Assembly: GCA_037783415.1 (NCBI GenBank)
Contig: JAZGTN010000088.1
Location: 868,001 to 932,000 of the forward strand
From: Leptasterias polaris
Lineage: Eukaryota; Echinodermata; Asteroidea; Forcipulatida; Asteriidae
Direction: 5' to 3'
DNA length: 64,000 bases
A program made the position numbers and the translations under genes. The notes under the pieces were generated by a model, which was given only the letters and a program-made list of their open reading frames with translations, did no database searches and was not told the DNA's origin. Of the stretch, positions 10,787 to 24,100 are shown one piece after another; position 1 is the stretch's first letter; each line of letters begins with the position of its first letter.

Positions 10787-11116
10787 AACCAAGAAAAATC
10801 AACATTGCATTGTGAATCTCATTTTATTGAAAAAAATACTCATAGGATTAGTTCTATTGCTTGAATCATTTCAAAGATTATCGGTGGGAAATATTTGTGC
10901 ATGTCATTATAGGAAAATTCTGTCTAAATGAAGCAAACTCTGGTGAACTTAAACAAACCTCTTGATCTAACATTATTGTGTGGTGAGGAAAGTTATAAGG
11001 TCACAGGTTCAAATCATTTTTCTTTGTTTGAGTTAAACTTTACCCTTTGTGGTTTGTTACCTGATATTTAGGTATGCCCCCCACTAAAAAAATAAATAAA
11101 TGGATTTGCACCTGAT

Positions 11117-11195
11117 GAGGGCTAGATAGCTCAGTTGGTAGAGTGCCAGCATATTAATCTGGAGGTTGCAGGTTTAAGTCCCATCCTAGTCAGTT
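11117..11195 (+). mobile_element. tRNA-like head of SINE family B
   Basis: GGGCTAGATAGCTCAGTTGG, then TAGAGTGCCAGCATATTAATCT and the B box GCAGGTTTAAGTCCC, resembles a type I tRNA. The acceptor ends do not pair (GGGCTAG versus CTAGTCAG only in part) and the same head recurs at 28410-28480, 32335-32375, 37075-37290 and 53880-53960. It is therefore a SINE part, not a tRNA gene. Confidence 0.7.
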
Positions 11196-11594
11196 TGTTT
11201 TTGTTCGCAATAGAACAAAACCGAGGACACTGGTGCTCTAAGCTACTCCAATATCATTGACTTTCTCACATCTTACAATAATAATCGCTTCTCAATTTGT
11301 TAGTACACTATCTTGTTCAATTTATTGGCAAATTGTTTATACTGGTCTAAATAGGAATTAAAACAAGTTCTATAAAATTATCTCTGACATTACAATATAT
11401 CTTATAAAAATCAGGTTTCATATATGTTAAATTTGAAATAGTATATACACAAGGCATGGTGAGGTAGACGAGGAAGCACAACTTGCGCCTGTCAACTATT
11501 CATATATTGGAATGTGGTAATAAAAACGGCAACTTTATGGACAAAAAATTAACAATTGCTTTATTCAGGCTAAAATTTTAGTTACAAATAATTG

Positions 11595-11965
11595 AGGAAT
11601 ATATCATCTATTATTATATCTAGTTTTTATATAGTGCTTTATCTACGGGCGTCTCAAAGCGCTTATTTATTTCCAGACAGGTTTTTAAAAGTTTTTCAAC
11701 TGATGAGAGCCATGTAACACCTTGCTGCGCCGCATACAGCGACCATTGCCAGAAACACCGGGCCGAACCCTTTCTCTTAGCGATACGTGTAACTGGGTTC
11801 TTTTACGTACATTACACAACACACCGGATCAAAGGATGAAGCAATAATGGTTAAGCGTCTTGCTCAAGGACACATGTGTCGAGACCGGGACTCGAAACCA
11901 CACTATGCTGATCAGAAACTGACACCAGAGCTTGAGTCCAGTGTGCTACGACATGCCAAATCATA
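11595..11965 (-). mobile_element. tRNA-derived SINE, family A (GCGCT-tailed body)
   Basis: On the minus strand the tRNA-like head lies near 11965-11880 (B box around GGTTTCGAGTCCCGGTC). The body GAACCCAGTTACACGTATCG follows, and the tail AAGCGCTTTGAGACGCCC with TATATAAA ends near 11600. It has the same body type as 30781-31222. Confidence 0.8.
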
Positions 11966-12175
11966 TTCTGTGTTTCTGACATGGGCTGGCAGCAATAAAC
12001 GCCACCTCAACTTTCAAGGTTGCCTCGTCTCATAAAATCTTCTTGACAAACTCCACCTGATTTGATAATTTGGCACCATGGGTGATTATAAATGTACACT
12101 ATTATCATAATTGTTATTGTTAATACTGGATGTTATTTTCACATTACAAAGTGGTAACTCGGCAAGCTGACGAGG

Positions 12176-15100
12176 CTAAAGAATTGATACTCTGTCACCG
12201 ACCCGGAGCGTTGAACTCAGAGACGCTGTTTCATCATGAAGTAAGAGGAGGCCAAACGGGATCTGGAAATTCAATCATAAATAGTTGAAAGAATCTGAAG
12301 CAGATATTCATACCAACTAAGTAAATAATGGGAGAATGAAGAATTCTCTCCCAACAGTTTTTGTAACTTTCTGACGATGTAACACTTGATTACTTGACGG
12401 TTAGGGAACATCTCAAAAGTTGGATCGGAACATTCCAATTGGATAGGATAAGTATTCCAGCACATGCACATTAACTGTTCCCTTGGACCACCGGAACGTT
12501 CCATTGAAACGCTCAAATTACTATACACGTATTCACTCGTAAGATTACTTCGTATTTCGTCATAATGAAACAGTCCAGCGGAACGTTCTGGCGGTCCAAA
12601 GAATTGCAGATGTGTGCCCACGGGAACATTCTTTTGTGCCTAGACCCCCACTTTTGAGATATTGCCTTAAGCTCACACTTGTAAATAAACTCCTTTTATT
12701 GATTTGTGAGAGTAAAAAATGAACCCACAAAACATTGCAGATATGTATGGTATGTATTTTAAAAACACATTTCTAACATTTTTGAAAAACCAGTAGACAA
12801 TTATTAAAAGTATTTTTTATGGGTTATACGTGTTTTTAAAAGAAAATCGTTTTCACAACGAAAGAGAAAGAGTTTCAAATGAAAATATACCTCAAATAGA
12901 ATGGTCCCTCAATGAAATTTATGTCAGGCAAGCGTTAGTATTTTGTAACAATGCAAGCCAATATGAGCCAAGCTTGTTATGTTATGTTCAGTTGCTGCTG
13001 ATGCTGTTGCAACCGACCCCCCCCCCCCCCCATCATTGTTCTTTTTGTTATTGTTGTTGTTTACCTTCTTCCCTCTGAGTGAAGAGAGGGTGAGTAGAGG
13101 CTCTTTGCTTCTGGTTGCAGTATTCGGATCGACACATACCATCTGACAGCGAATACACATCCCAGCTACCTATCATCATATCAAACACACGATGTTTATT
13201 TATTTTATTTATTTATTTATTTTATTTATTTATTTATTTATTTATCTATGTATTTATCTACTTATTATTTATCCTGAATAATCCATTCGTTAAGAAAAAA
13301 GCACTTACAAAAAAAGAATACAAACTTACAGAGAAAATCATTACACGTTTATTTAACACTAGATTTTACATCATTACAAAACAGCTTACTAGTCGCCCTA
13401 CAGCTCACATGAGGTAGGAAATTAAAACAGATAAACCAAAACAGGAAAGCTCAACTGCCGATGACTTACTGGGAATGTGTGGTCACCGATTCGTATCTTC
13501 TCCCATTCATCCTCCTCGAAAGCCTCCCAGCCGTCTATCACCAGGTTGCCACGGAACCGACCAATCAGCTCTTCTATGCGAACGTTAGACCATCCCCCTT
13601 CGTCTTTCCTGAACGGATAGTTTGCCCTGATTGGTTCTGATGAATCGTTGGGGTGCTGGAGGGAATTTGTGATTGACTGGGCATTGGCGGTGCAATATTG
13701 CTCTCTGACGGCATTGAGGAGAGCCTGGGCACTCGATCGGCTGAGCAGCGTAAACGGGGACGTGTTGACTAAAGACAGACTCTGATGACTGGCACCATCA
13801 CACTGTGCGATACCTATATTGGAATACAGGCAACAACATTATTCACAACATTATTGGAAACAACTGAAACCCAGAACACATTATCATGGAAGAGCAGGGG
13901 TTAACCCCAGTGTTCCTGGTTTACATAGCAAGCACCCTTGTTTACAGGTTTCCTCAGGCTTGCGAGCTACAGTGAATTAATTTCACTTATGAGGTACCAG
14001 AAAGACATGATAATAACAATTCTAAGGTGTAAACTGGTCAGCTGAAGTACAACTTTACCCGAGAAAGGCGACTGCAGTAATGTCTTTAAAAAATGTATAG
14101 GTTGGCAGAAGCTGATGTTTTCATACAAAGGTTTTTTTAAACCAGCAGCTAATCATTATTATTTCCATTATTACTTAGTAATGGCAGAATAGCTCCTTCA
14201 AATTTCATCTAAACCATTTTTATGTCATAGGCATTTGAATACGAAATGAAAATTGTAAGATTTAAGTAATTTTGTTTAACCCCGGGGTGCAAGTTTCAGT
14301 TAGCTGTTGTTAGCATTGTTCTATTCAATTCAATTATATTCAATTCAAGTCAACATTTATTTTCATATTGATGAAAAAGAAGGAAACAATAAACAAATTG
14401 GAAACAATTAGTGAAATCAAAGACAATCAAGAACAAATTGAGAAAAAAAAAAAAAAAAAAAACAATGAAGTGAATACAGAGCAAACCAATATGGGGGCAT
14501 TTTCAGAAGCCAAAAGGAGGCTTGTACTGAAACGCCCACTGACAAACACAAACCAACGCAATTTACAGCAAAAACATAAGCAACAAAGATACAAAAGTTA
14601 ATAATTAAACGAAAAACAAAAATACAAAATATCATAGGCAATCATAATAACAAGAACAAGAAGGAGTTATGCAGAGTGACAACATGAATATTACATACCA
14701 CAATAGTTTGGCAACAAGGCAGAAATGCATAAAAGCAGGGCAGATTCACAAAAGGGAATAACATAACTGAATATGTGTGATACATTTACAGGTGAAAAGT
14801 TACCAAAGTCACTTCTAAATGCCAAACAAAAATAACTCAAACAAGGATTTGTAATGCTTGTAGCCAGTTTTTAATTTGTAGGGTGTCATGGCCGAGTGGT
14901 TAAGAGCATCAAATTCAAGTTCTGGTGGTTATGTCATCGGAGTATGTTCGAATTCCGGTCATGACACTTGTGTCCTTGAGCAAGATGCTTTACTATAAAT
15001 GCTTCTCTTCACCCAGGGGTATAAATGGGTACCTGTAAGGATAGAGGTTGATATTGTGTATGAAAAAGCCTTCGGAGCGCCATCACGGCAGCCCGGGCTA

Positions 15101-18100
15101 GCCGGGCTGTATACTCCCCAGGGAGCCGAGAAAGATTAAAGGAATGTCATTGGCCCAATGACCAGGGCATTAATGTAAAGCGCGTTGATACGTAATTGTA
15201 AAATGCGCTATATAAGAACTAGTTATTATTACAAGCAACGTCATAGTATCTTATAGTAAAACTCTGACCTTTAAGCCGACAGTTTCTCTCAAAGTCAGGA
15301 TTTTGCTGGAGCAGTCGACAATCCTTTCCCAGAGCGGACGACAACCACTTTGCCACTGCCTCTCCACAGTCTAGAGTCTTAACTCTGAAGATTACGATAA
15401 CAATAACGAACGATGAATGAAAATGTTGCAGCTGAGGCTGATATATGGAGGCTTACCATTGAAACCAAACCAAGGCCGAGAATGAAACTCGATGTTAAAA
15501 GTTCCAAATGCCATATTGTATTCATATTTCTGGTTTATTAGTATAACATTGACAAATTGACATAGGTGGCCCAAAGGCTGAAATCGCATCAATGTACACA
15601 AGGTTTTTTAAAATTGCATTAGAATATTTAAATTGTTACAAATAACAAATAACAAAGTACAACAACCACAAGAGCTGAGAAGCAATCAGCAATACACAGT
15701 AAATGTTAACAACATGCTGTGTCAGTGCAACATGGTTCGAAACTATAAATGCACCCAACACGCCTGGAATTTCATCTTTAGCCCTTTTCACACTGTATGT
15801 CTTATCCCTGTGGAATACAGCCCTGGGGAGGCCCTGGGAGTTTTTTACCCCACGGTTACCCCGGCGCATGTTCACACTGTCCCCGGCTAGGTCCCTATTC
15901 CACGGGGTTCCTGTTGTTGCCTGTTTCAAGAATACCCCAGGGTTTTACCGATTACCCCTACTCCAGAGCAGCCCCGGGGTAGATCAGGGGTAATGCGATG
16001 CAAGTGTGAAAGCATCAGCCATTTTTCCCCGGGGGCTTTTGAGAGGGCAAGGCCATTTTCTTTTTGCAAAGGGCACTCCCACTGGAAAAATCTTAAACTC
16101 TATGGGAAACTATTGAAGGGGCACCAAGGCCAAGACCAGGGGCAACGGAGGCCATGACCTCCGTGGCCTACGTGTAATTCCAGGCCTGAACCAGACAGTA
16201 AATTATGAAATACTACAGATAACTGGTGCAATGCAAGAAGGCCATACCACCTCGTTTTGAAAAAGTTTATGACACATCTCTGAGGAGCAAGATGGTAATA
16301 TTTTCAAAGAAACTATGGCAAAGCCACTGACAGGAATAAGGCCAGGGGCCGATTTCACAAAGAGTTAAGTTTGATCTTAACTGTGTATCAATCTTAATTG
16401 CTAAGCAAAGTGTGATGTCACAACGCAAATCACTAGTGCTTTGTGAAGTCAACCCCTGGCATCATCATGCAAACAACAAAAGGGCGAGGGAAATATTTAC
16501 CGGTCTGCGCACACTTTACTCTGAGCGTGGTTCTTGGACAAAGTTTGACCAGCCTCGGTAGAAACATCAAGTGGGACACTTATGGGAGAGAATCCTGAGA
16601 TTAGGTATTTAAAGAAAACAATTATAAATATTGTAATTACCAGGTAAAGTCATTGTGACGTCATTAATCACTATGGGTTGATATTCTGAACAATTTCCTG
16701 TGCCCACCCACAATATTATTGGGTCAGAACATTTTGAAGCTTCTTGAGTAATCGTTCTCCTTTGAAACTATCGTTGCCACAATGAAACCCCGACTTGACA
16801 AAGGAAAGACAATAAATGCTCTCACAATTAGCACTGGGATTTGAAAAAGATTTTGAGTAGGCAACCACCGCAGAAAAAAACAAATTAAGGATGCTCCCAA
16901 GTTGTTCTGGTCGTAATAAACATAAGCCAGTCTAGAAAAATGCAGTGGATATACAAGTCATCAATCATGAAGTGGTTAAAAAATGTGCCATTGTGAGTAA
17001 TATTTTGATGTTATTGGGATTGTTCCTTCTGTTTTACCATTATTTCAATTTGACTCAACTTATTTTTTGCTGTGTTTTTTCTATTTGAGCAGTGGGTAGC
17101 CAAAGGTGTTTCATGGACAGGTGAACAGGGGTGTAGATGATGGAGTGGGACCGGTAAACACCCCTTCCCAATACAGAGGGGCACCAAAGTCAAATTCAGT
17201 TTTGTGATCTCTACTCATTTTCCAATAGATGAAAATGGTGGAAAAACTTAGAAGTCTCTAACCTCACGTTAAAGGTATTATACAGGATTGGCAGAGCTGA
17301 CAAAATAATCACAGACAGTGTTCATGTTTTGTGTAATCAACCACATACATGAAATAACAAACCTGTGAACATTTGAGCTCAATTGGTCATCGAGGTCACG
17401 AGAAAATAGTGAAAAGAGACCTTATGTGTTTTCTGTTTTTCAAACATCGAGTTTATTATCGCGCGCGATAAAAACTATTGTTTTACTCATTTCTCAGAAA
17501 CGATAGCATTTTAGGCAGAAATATTTTAAGGAACCCTTTCTACCATTACTTACTTTAAATCATGTAAGTTATGTGTGAATCTGTGAACATTTGTGTTTTT
17601 CGATCTTACCAATAGTGTACAGGGCCTTTAAACGGTGTAAAATGGCACTGTTTTTGATACCCTGCAAGTGCACTTTTTTTCAAAATAAAAAAAAAGGTCC
17701 GATGACGTCACATTTAAAATGTATGGTCTGTGCGCTTTTGAAAGCAGAATTTTTAGTTCATTACTGAATTTTAATGATATTCCATCAAAACAGCATTGGA
17801 TTTGACCTTTTGACCAGCACAGGATAATTCCTCTTTGTATTGTACAGACCCATTTGTTTTAGATTTTCGATTAAGTCAATTTTAAAATTTCACTTCGAAA
17901 AAATATCAGATAAAATGGCATTTCATATTGTTTAAACAGGTTAGAGACTTGCAATTTTTTCCCCAGAGTTCATGAAGACTCTATCTATTGAAAATTGAGT
18001 GCTTCACAAAAATGATGTGACGCTGAAGCCTCTTTTTAAAGCTTTAAGCAAACAACCTTTTGGGCAATATTTCTCTCTGTTCCAAATTGTTTTCTTTCAA

Positions 18101-21100
18101 AAGATAAAATGGTTTGGTGTGTAGGAGGGGTTGTCTAAAATCTGTGTGTCCCCCCCCTCCCCCCACCATGCTCCCCCACTGTTTGCTATAATGGTTAGTT
18201 TCGAAGGAGGACTTGGAGAACACTACCTTTGTATTGAAGCCAAAGGCACTTTTTCTTGAGGTCAATAGAGGGCTTGATGAGGCTGAGGCGCTCCTCACGC
18301 TTCAGACTGAGACAGACTCCATTGCTATTGACAACCATCCAGTGCCTGTCATACATCAATCCACTCTGGCCTATCTCCCATTCACTCACCTGCCACCAAT
18401 GGAAATGGGTTAATAGTATTTAGGGTGTATTTGAAAAAAACTTAAGGCTACTTGGCGTGTCAAGGCCGAGCACTCAAGCACACTGGACTCAAGCTCTGGC
18501 TGTTTCTGATCAGCAGAGTGTGGGTTCAAGTCCCGGTCTTTACACTTGCCCTTGCACAAGTCATTTGCATCTGCATATATTGTAATGTTGATACAAGTCC
18601 AAAACAAGAAGTTGTGAAACTTATCGCAAAGTGTAAGTTTCATGCTTCTATTTTACTGAAACAAAAAATGGACATTTAAAAAAAGGGAAAATGGAAATTT
18701 TACAAATTTAGTTTGTGCTAGCATTAAATAATTGAATAAAGATGCCTTTATACTAACCTCAAATGCACTGCATGACTTTACGGGATACAAATATATATTT
18801 GTCAGCACCTTGCCACCAGGAGGTGGTCTGATCACTGCCTCACAGTCATTCAAGTCAACAGTATATCTGGAGTCTGGTTCACTAGTTTCTTTGTCTTCAA
18901 TCCTTTGTTGCAAACTATATTCACACACTTGGCTTAATGTGGCGTCTTCATAAACACCCACCGTCGGATCTTCCTCTATGCCGTTGGTCTCGAGGGAATT
19001 TGTCTCAAGATTTGAATATTTCACATCAACTTTCATTGACATGTTCTTTTCTGAGGGAGAAACAATGTTCTTTGTTTCTGTTAATCGGTGAGCTTTCTCG
19101 ACAAAGCATTCCTCTATGAAGTTCAAAAACGTTTCGGCATCGGCGAGAGTGGACATGTAGCCAAAGGAGATTCGAACAGAGCCTGTTGGTCGGCCGTTGA
19201 TCAGGTCCATTTCATCACCGCATACATGGCCTGCCTGCAATCGATGAGGAAAGTTTGTGTTAGGGGAAACAGTTAACAGAATGTAGCTGTGGTGATGATT
19301 TTCATGAAGTAAAAGACGTGATAATGCCTTTAACAGGATTGGGTGTCTAAAGGTTTCAGCTGGCCTGGGTATGAGAATCATTTCCTTGCTGTATGGGAAG
19401 CGAGTCTCGCAACCAAGGGCAGTACGTTGCATCAATACCACTCATTAGTATGGATGTGCAGAAAAACAACGCTGATTGGTTCACAAAAGTGACTGCAATT
19501 AGCGAGCACGCTTGTTAAAAACTTTCGAGCGATTGTATGGAACTTTGTAGGACGCTAAGTATGCTTGTGTCAAAAAATCCACCATGTCGGCATAGTCAAA
19601 TTGTCAACATTTGGTTAAAAAAACATTTCGGTGATTTTAGGGTTTCAAATGATACAGAACGAACAACTGAAGCTGATTTATTACTGCGAACTGGGTAATT
19701 TAGCCCGAAGTTTAAGATATATTGGGTATTTTGTGAATTTGAGTTTTTCAAATTTTCAGACGTCAGGTAAAAACAAATTTTATGGTTTCAATTGATAGCA
19801 AATGGACTGCTGAAGGCATTTTACTTGTGCGACTGGGTAAATTAGCCAGAGTTTGGGATATATCAAGAATTTTGTGAGTTTGAGCTTTTGGTCCAATAAT
19901 CAACAAAATCCACCATGACGGCACGGTCAAATTTGTAATACTTGGGTCAAAAAGTTCAGAGTGAACCAATTCCAGTTTGACCTGTAGTGACCAGGGAAAA
20001 ATTTAATAAAGCTGTTCAGCAGGGAAAAAAACTCCGTGAGTGGGGCACCAGTTGCACCAATGTAAATTCAGCCGAGTTTTGGCTGGTTACACTGTTTCTG
20101 CTAAGCAAACGTTTCTGTGCTTAGCAAGTTTTTGCAAGGTGGGCTCGGATTCAAACACACACTTTGGTGTTTTCAGCTACGGGAAGGCGTTACCTGAAAG
20201 TTGACGATGATTTCTTCATCCCTCAAGCCGACGTGTTGCTGACAAGCTCCAGTGTTACAAAAGCAACCTGTCCGAAGATGTATGCCATGCAACGAAGCCA
20301 GCCTCTCAACCTACCCATACAAAGACACAACAAAAACAGAGTTGTTTGTGTAAATCATCTTTGTGATGTGAAGGTAAAAATAATAATAACTTATGAGGCT
20401 AATCATTCATACTCGCAGCTGCAAAGGCTGGGGCTACAACGTGTTTGAACCCCAGGCATGCAAGGGCGCCTTTGGCAGCTGCCACATCAACCCTTACATG
20501 AACAGGGAGCACAGCCTGAGATTGAAAGTGTTTCGATTTTTCTGGAGGGAGAAAAACCGGAGGGCCGGGAGAAAAACTCTTGAGGAATAGGAGAGAACCG
20601 AAGCCCAACTCTACTCACATATGGCCTTAGCTGGGAATCTAACCGGGGCCACAGTGGTGAGAGGCGAGTGCTTTACGCCCACGCCAACCATTGAATCCAA
20701 CATTGCAAAGATTGAAATGGACGAGTACCTAGGTCTAACACAAAACAGGTGTGTAAAAGTAATTTGCGATCACCAAAAGCTTACAATTAGCAATGGACCT
20801 CAAATGTAGTGGCATCATCACACCACCATCTTAGAGGTAAAAACATTGGAAAATGCGCATTATATACTCCTGGTCCACAGGATCAGCCAATAACATATCG
20901 CGGCGCCCTAGTCAAATAACGTCATTAAGGTCTATCTAAATTGATCAGACACTATAATTAAAGGGGAAATACTTGTCATTTCTCTGATTTTGTGCACTTA
21001 AAATACAAAAAACTACCATATTCCCCCCCCAAAAATCCCACCCCACTTTTGTCCTCTTTCCTTCCCCTTCAAACGCCCACGAACATATACCTGAGCATAT

Positions 21101-24100
21101 CCCACATAATCTCCCGTTGACCTCAGAATATTGAAGTTGACAATGGGTCCCTGGTCGTAGCTACTCTCAAAGTTACCGTGACAGTAAAGCTTGGCAACGG
21201 GGGCGCCGTTACTGTGACGGTAAGATACCAACTTGTGATGGACGTACCTCGCCAGACAGAAAGTGTGATCCGAGATATTGCTCATGCTTCCTGAAACGAG
21301 AACACAAGAGCACCACAATTAAGAAACTAATATGGGTTCATGGACTGAGAATATATTGTTAAGGTCAGGATGTACTTTTGGCAATTACTCCAGAAGTTAC
21401 TGACCATAAAAGCTTACTTGGTAAAGAGCACTGGAGAGCTGTTGATATTATAAAACATTGTTTGAAACGTCCCCCTCTGAAGTAATGTGGTTTTAAAGAA
21501 AGAGGTAATTTTTCACCCACAAATTTGAATCTGAGAAAGGCTTCAGGCATGAAGCCTTTCTCAGGTGTCTGAAAACACACAATTCAATTCAATGCAACTA
21601 GTTTTTAGTCTTTTTAGGCCATGTAACATTTATTTACAAAAAGAGTGTCCTTGTACATTCCAGGGCCTTTCTGGCAGGCAAGATACTGCACCTGGTGTTA
21701 TGGGTAACTGTATATTTAGTGCAATAATTTCCACATAAATTCAAGCATGTCAAGAGCTATAAAGGTAACAGCTTTAATTATTATGATTTTCTTCACATAA
21801 AAAGTTGGTAAAAACCAGAGAGTGCAATCTCCATATAATATAAAATGTTATGTATTCTTCCATTGGGCTGTGTACAAATCGCGCCTGCAGGAAGTCCAGG
21901 CTCTGTGGCTCTTTTGTAAACATGTGATGTCACAGGTAACATGGTCTATACTTATGCTTCACGTGCACCACACAGTGTGTCATTGCAAGACTCTCCAATG
22001 AACCATTGCTTTTGTAAGACTGGTACCAGAGACAGGTGACAACCTGTTTCTTCTCATAAGTCTTTCTGGAGTTGGCCAATTTTTGTGCTATATAAAAAGC
22101 TCTTTGAATTGTAAGAAATACAAGTCCATACCTGCAAGTCTTTCCAAAGTGTCAAATCCGTGCTTCAGTGCAATAATGTCAAGAAAAGGTAGTGTTCCAT
22201 CTTCAAATCTGCAATAAATACATACAAGTGATTAAGAAAATACCAGTCACTGTCAAACTGAAAGCGTTCTTAAACAAAGAAACTTATGAGATTTGAACGT
22301 GGTGTCTTAAATCTTATTCAACAATCACAATGAAAAGATTTGTCTAAACGAAAAGAAAAAAAAACATTGTATTTCCCATATCCCAATAATGTCCTGGTAA
22401 TTTAGCAAGACTCATACATTGACCTCTGAATGTGAGCTTAACTTGCCTGTCTGAAATGTTAGATTTTTGAGCATGAAACTGACTTCTGGCAAGGTAAGCT
22501 TGCACAGTTCCTCCGCCAAAGTACGTCTTGTGCAGCAGCCGTGCAGCATCGTTCCTGACGATCAAAGCACCAATGCCAGTTGGAAAGCCAAAGATCTTGT
22601 AGAAGGAGATGGAAACAAAGTCCGCCTTGCACTGTCCCAAATCGAGTGGTGAGGTGCCAACGAGTGATGCAGCGTCCAGTAGGACGGCCCAACGGTCCAG
22701 ACCAACTGAGCTAAATGGAAGACTCTCAATGTTAGCATTGACTAAGTGGTATTTAGCACCGGAGAAATTTGACTGAGCAGGGTATGCGAACAGGCAGTTT
22801 CTAGACTTCTGATTGTCATGCATATTGCTTGAATTCTGGGCATTATTGCCGGCTTTTGCAGGTTCAGGATGCTTTGAGATCTGATCAGGACTGTTCTTAA
22901 AAACTTTCTGGATGTCCTGATATGCGACACACTGGACGTCAGCTCCTTTCATTCTGGCGATTTCCCGCATTCCGACGACAGATGTGTGGTTATCCATCAA
23001 GTAACAAAAGAGTCCTGGTCTGGGAGGGAAGGGTGAGCTACCACTGGGAGGGTTTATACTACCAGGGTGACCAGAATCCATCTCAGGATGAAGTTGTGAA
23101 GCACCAGAATGTTGAGACTCAATTGAAGAGTTGCTAGTTTGGTTCTGCACCTTTTGGGAATTTCTGGAAGCCCAGTCAAAGTTTTCTGCAAGCAGCTTCA
23201 GTGCAGCTGTGCATCCAGCTGTGAAGATGATCGAGTGATGGTCTGATGAAGTGTTGAAATGCTGCAGTATTCTGGTGGTAAAACAAACAAAATTCATAAA
23301 GGAAGTGATAGACATTGTGGTTCATTCGTTCAAAAACTAAATTGGTCAAGCACATCAACTCAGTGGTGTCTGAATCAAGTCTAATTCTACTCACCTACAT
23401 GTAGAATGCATTGTAGAGTGCTCAATTTGCTCATTCGATTCTAGCCCTGCTAACACATTATTTAAAATGGAGTGGATCCCTACCCTCACCTAGTGTACAC
23501 CACTCAATGGTTTCAGTACAGAGTCTACCGTTAACACATGGACCATGGAGTGGTCTCCGGTACTCACCTACATGTATAGCGCACCAACTCTATAGTGTCT
23601 GTACTGAGTCTACTGCTAACCCATAGACCATGGAGTGGTCCCCAGTACTCACCTATAGTGCACCAACTCAATAGTATCTGTACCGAGTCTACTGCTAAGC
23701 CATGGACTATGGAGTGGTCCCCAGTACTCACCTATAGTGCACCAACTCTATAGTGTCTGTACTGAGTCTACTGCTAACCCATGGACCATGGAGTGGTCCC
23801 CAGTACTCACCTATAGCGCACCTGCTCAATAGTGTCTGTACTGAGTCTACTGCTAACCCATGGACTATGGAGTGGTCCCCAGTACTCACCTATAGTGCAC
23901 CAACTCAATAGTATCTGTACTGAGTCTACTGCTAACCCATGGACTATGGAGTGGTCCCCGGTACTCACCTATAGTGCACCAACTCAATAGTATCTGTACT
24001 GAGTCTACTGCTAACCCATGGACTATGGAGTGGTCCCCAGTACTCACCTATAGTGCACCAACTCAATAGTATCTGTACTGAGTCTACTGCTAACCCATGG

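Noticed and set aside
11117..11195. Candidate type I tRNA gene
   Set aside because: Same reasoning: the module recurs in at least five places with shared flanks and weak stem pairing.
15636..15993. Several overlapping ORFs on both strands
   Set aside because: They lie on a GC-rich foldback element and have no family similarity I can see.
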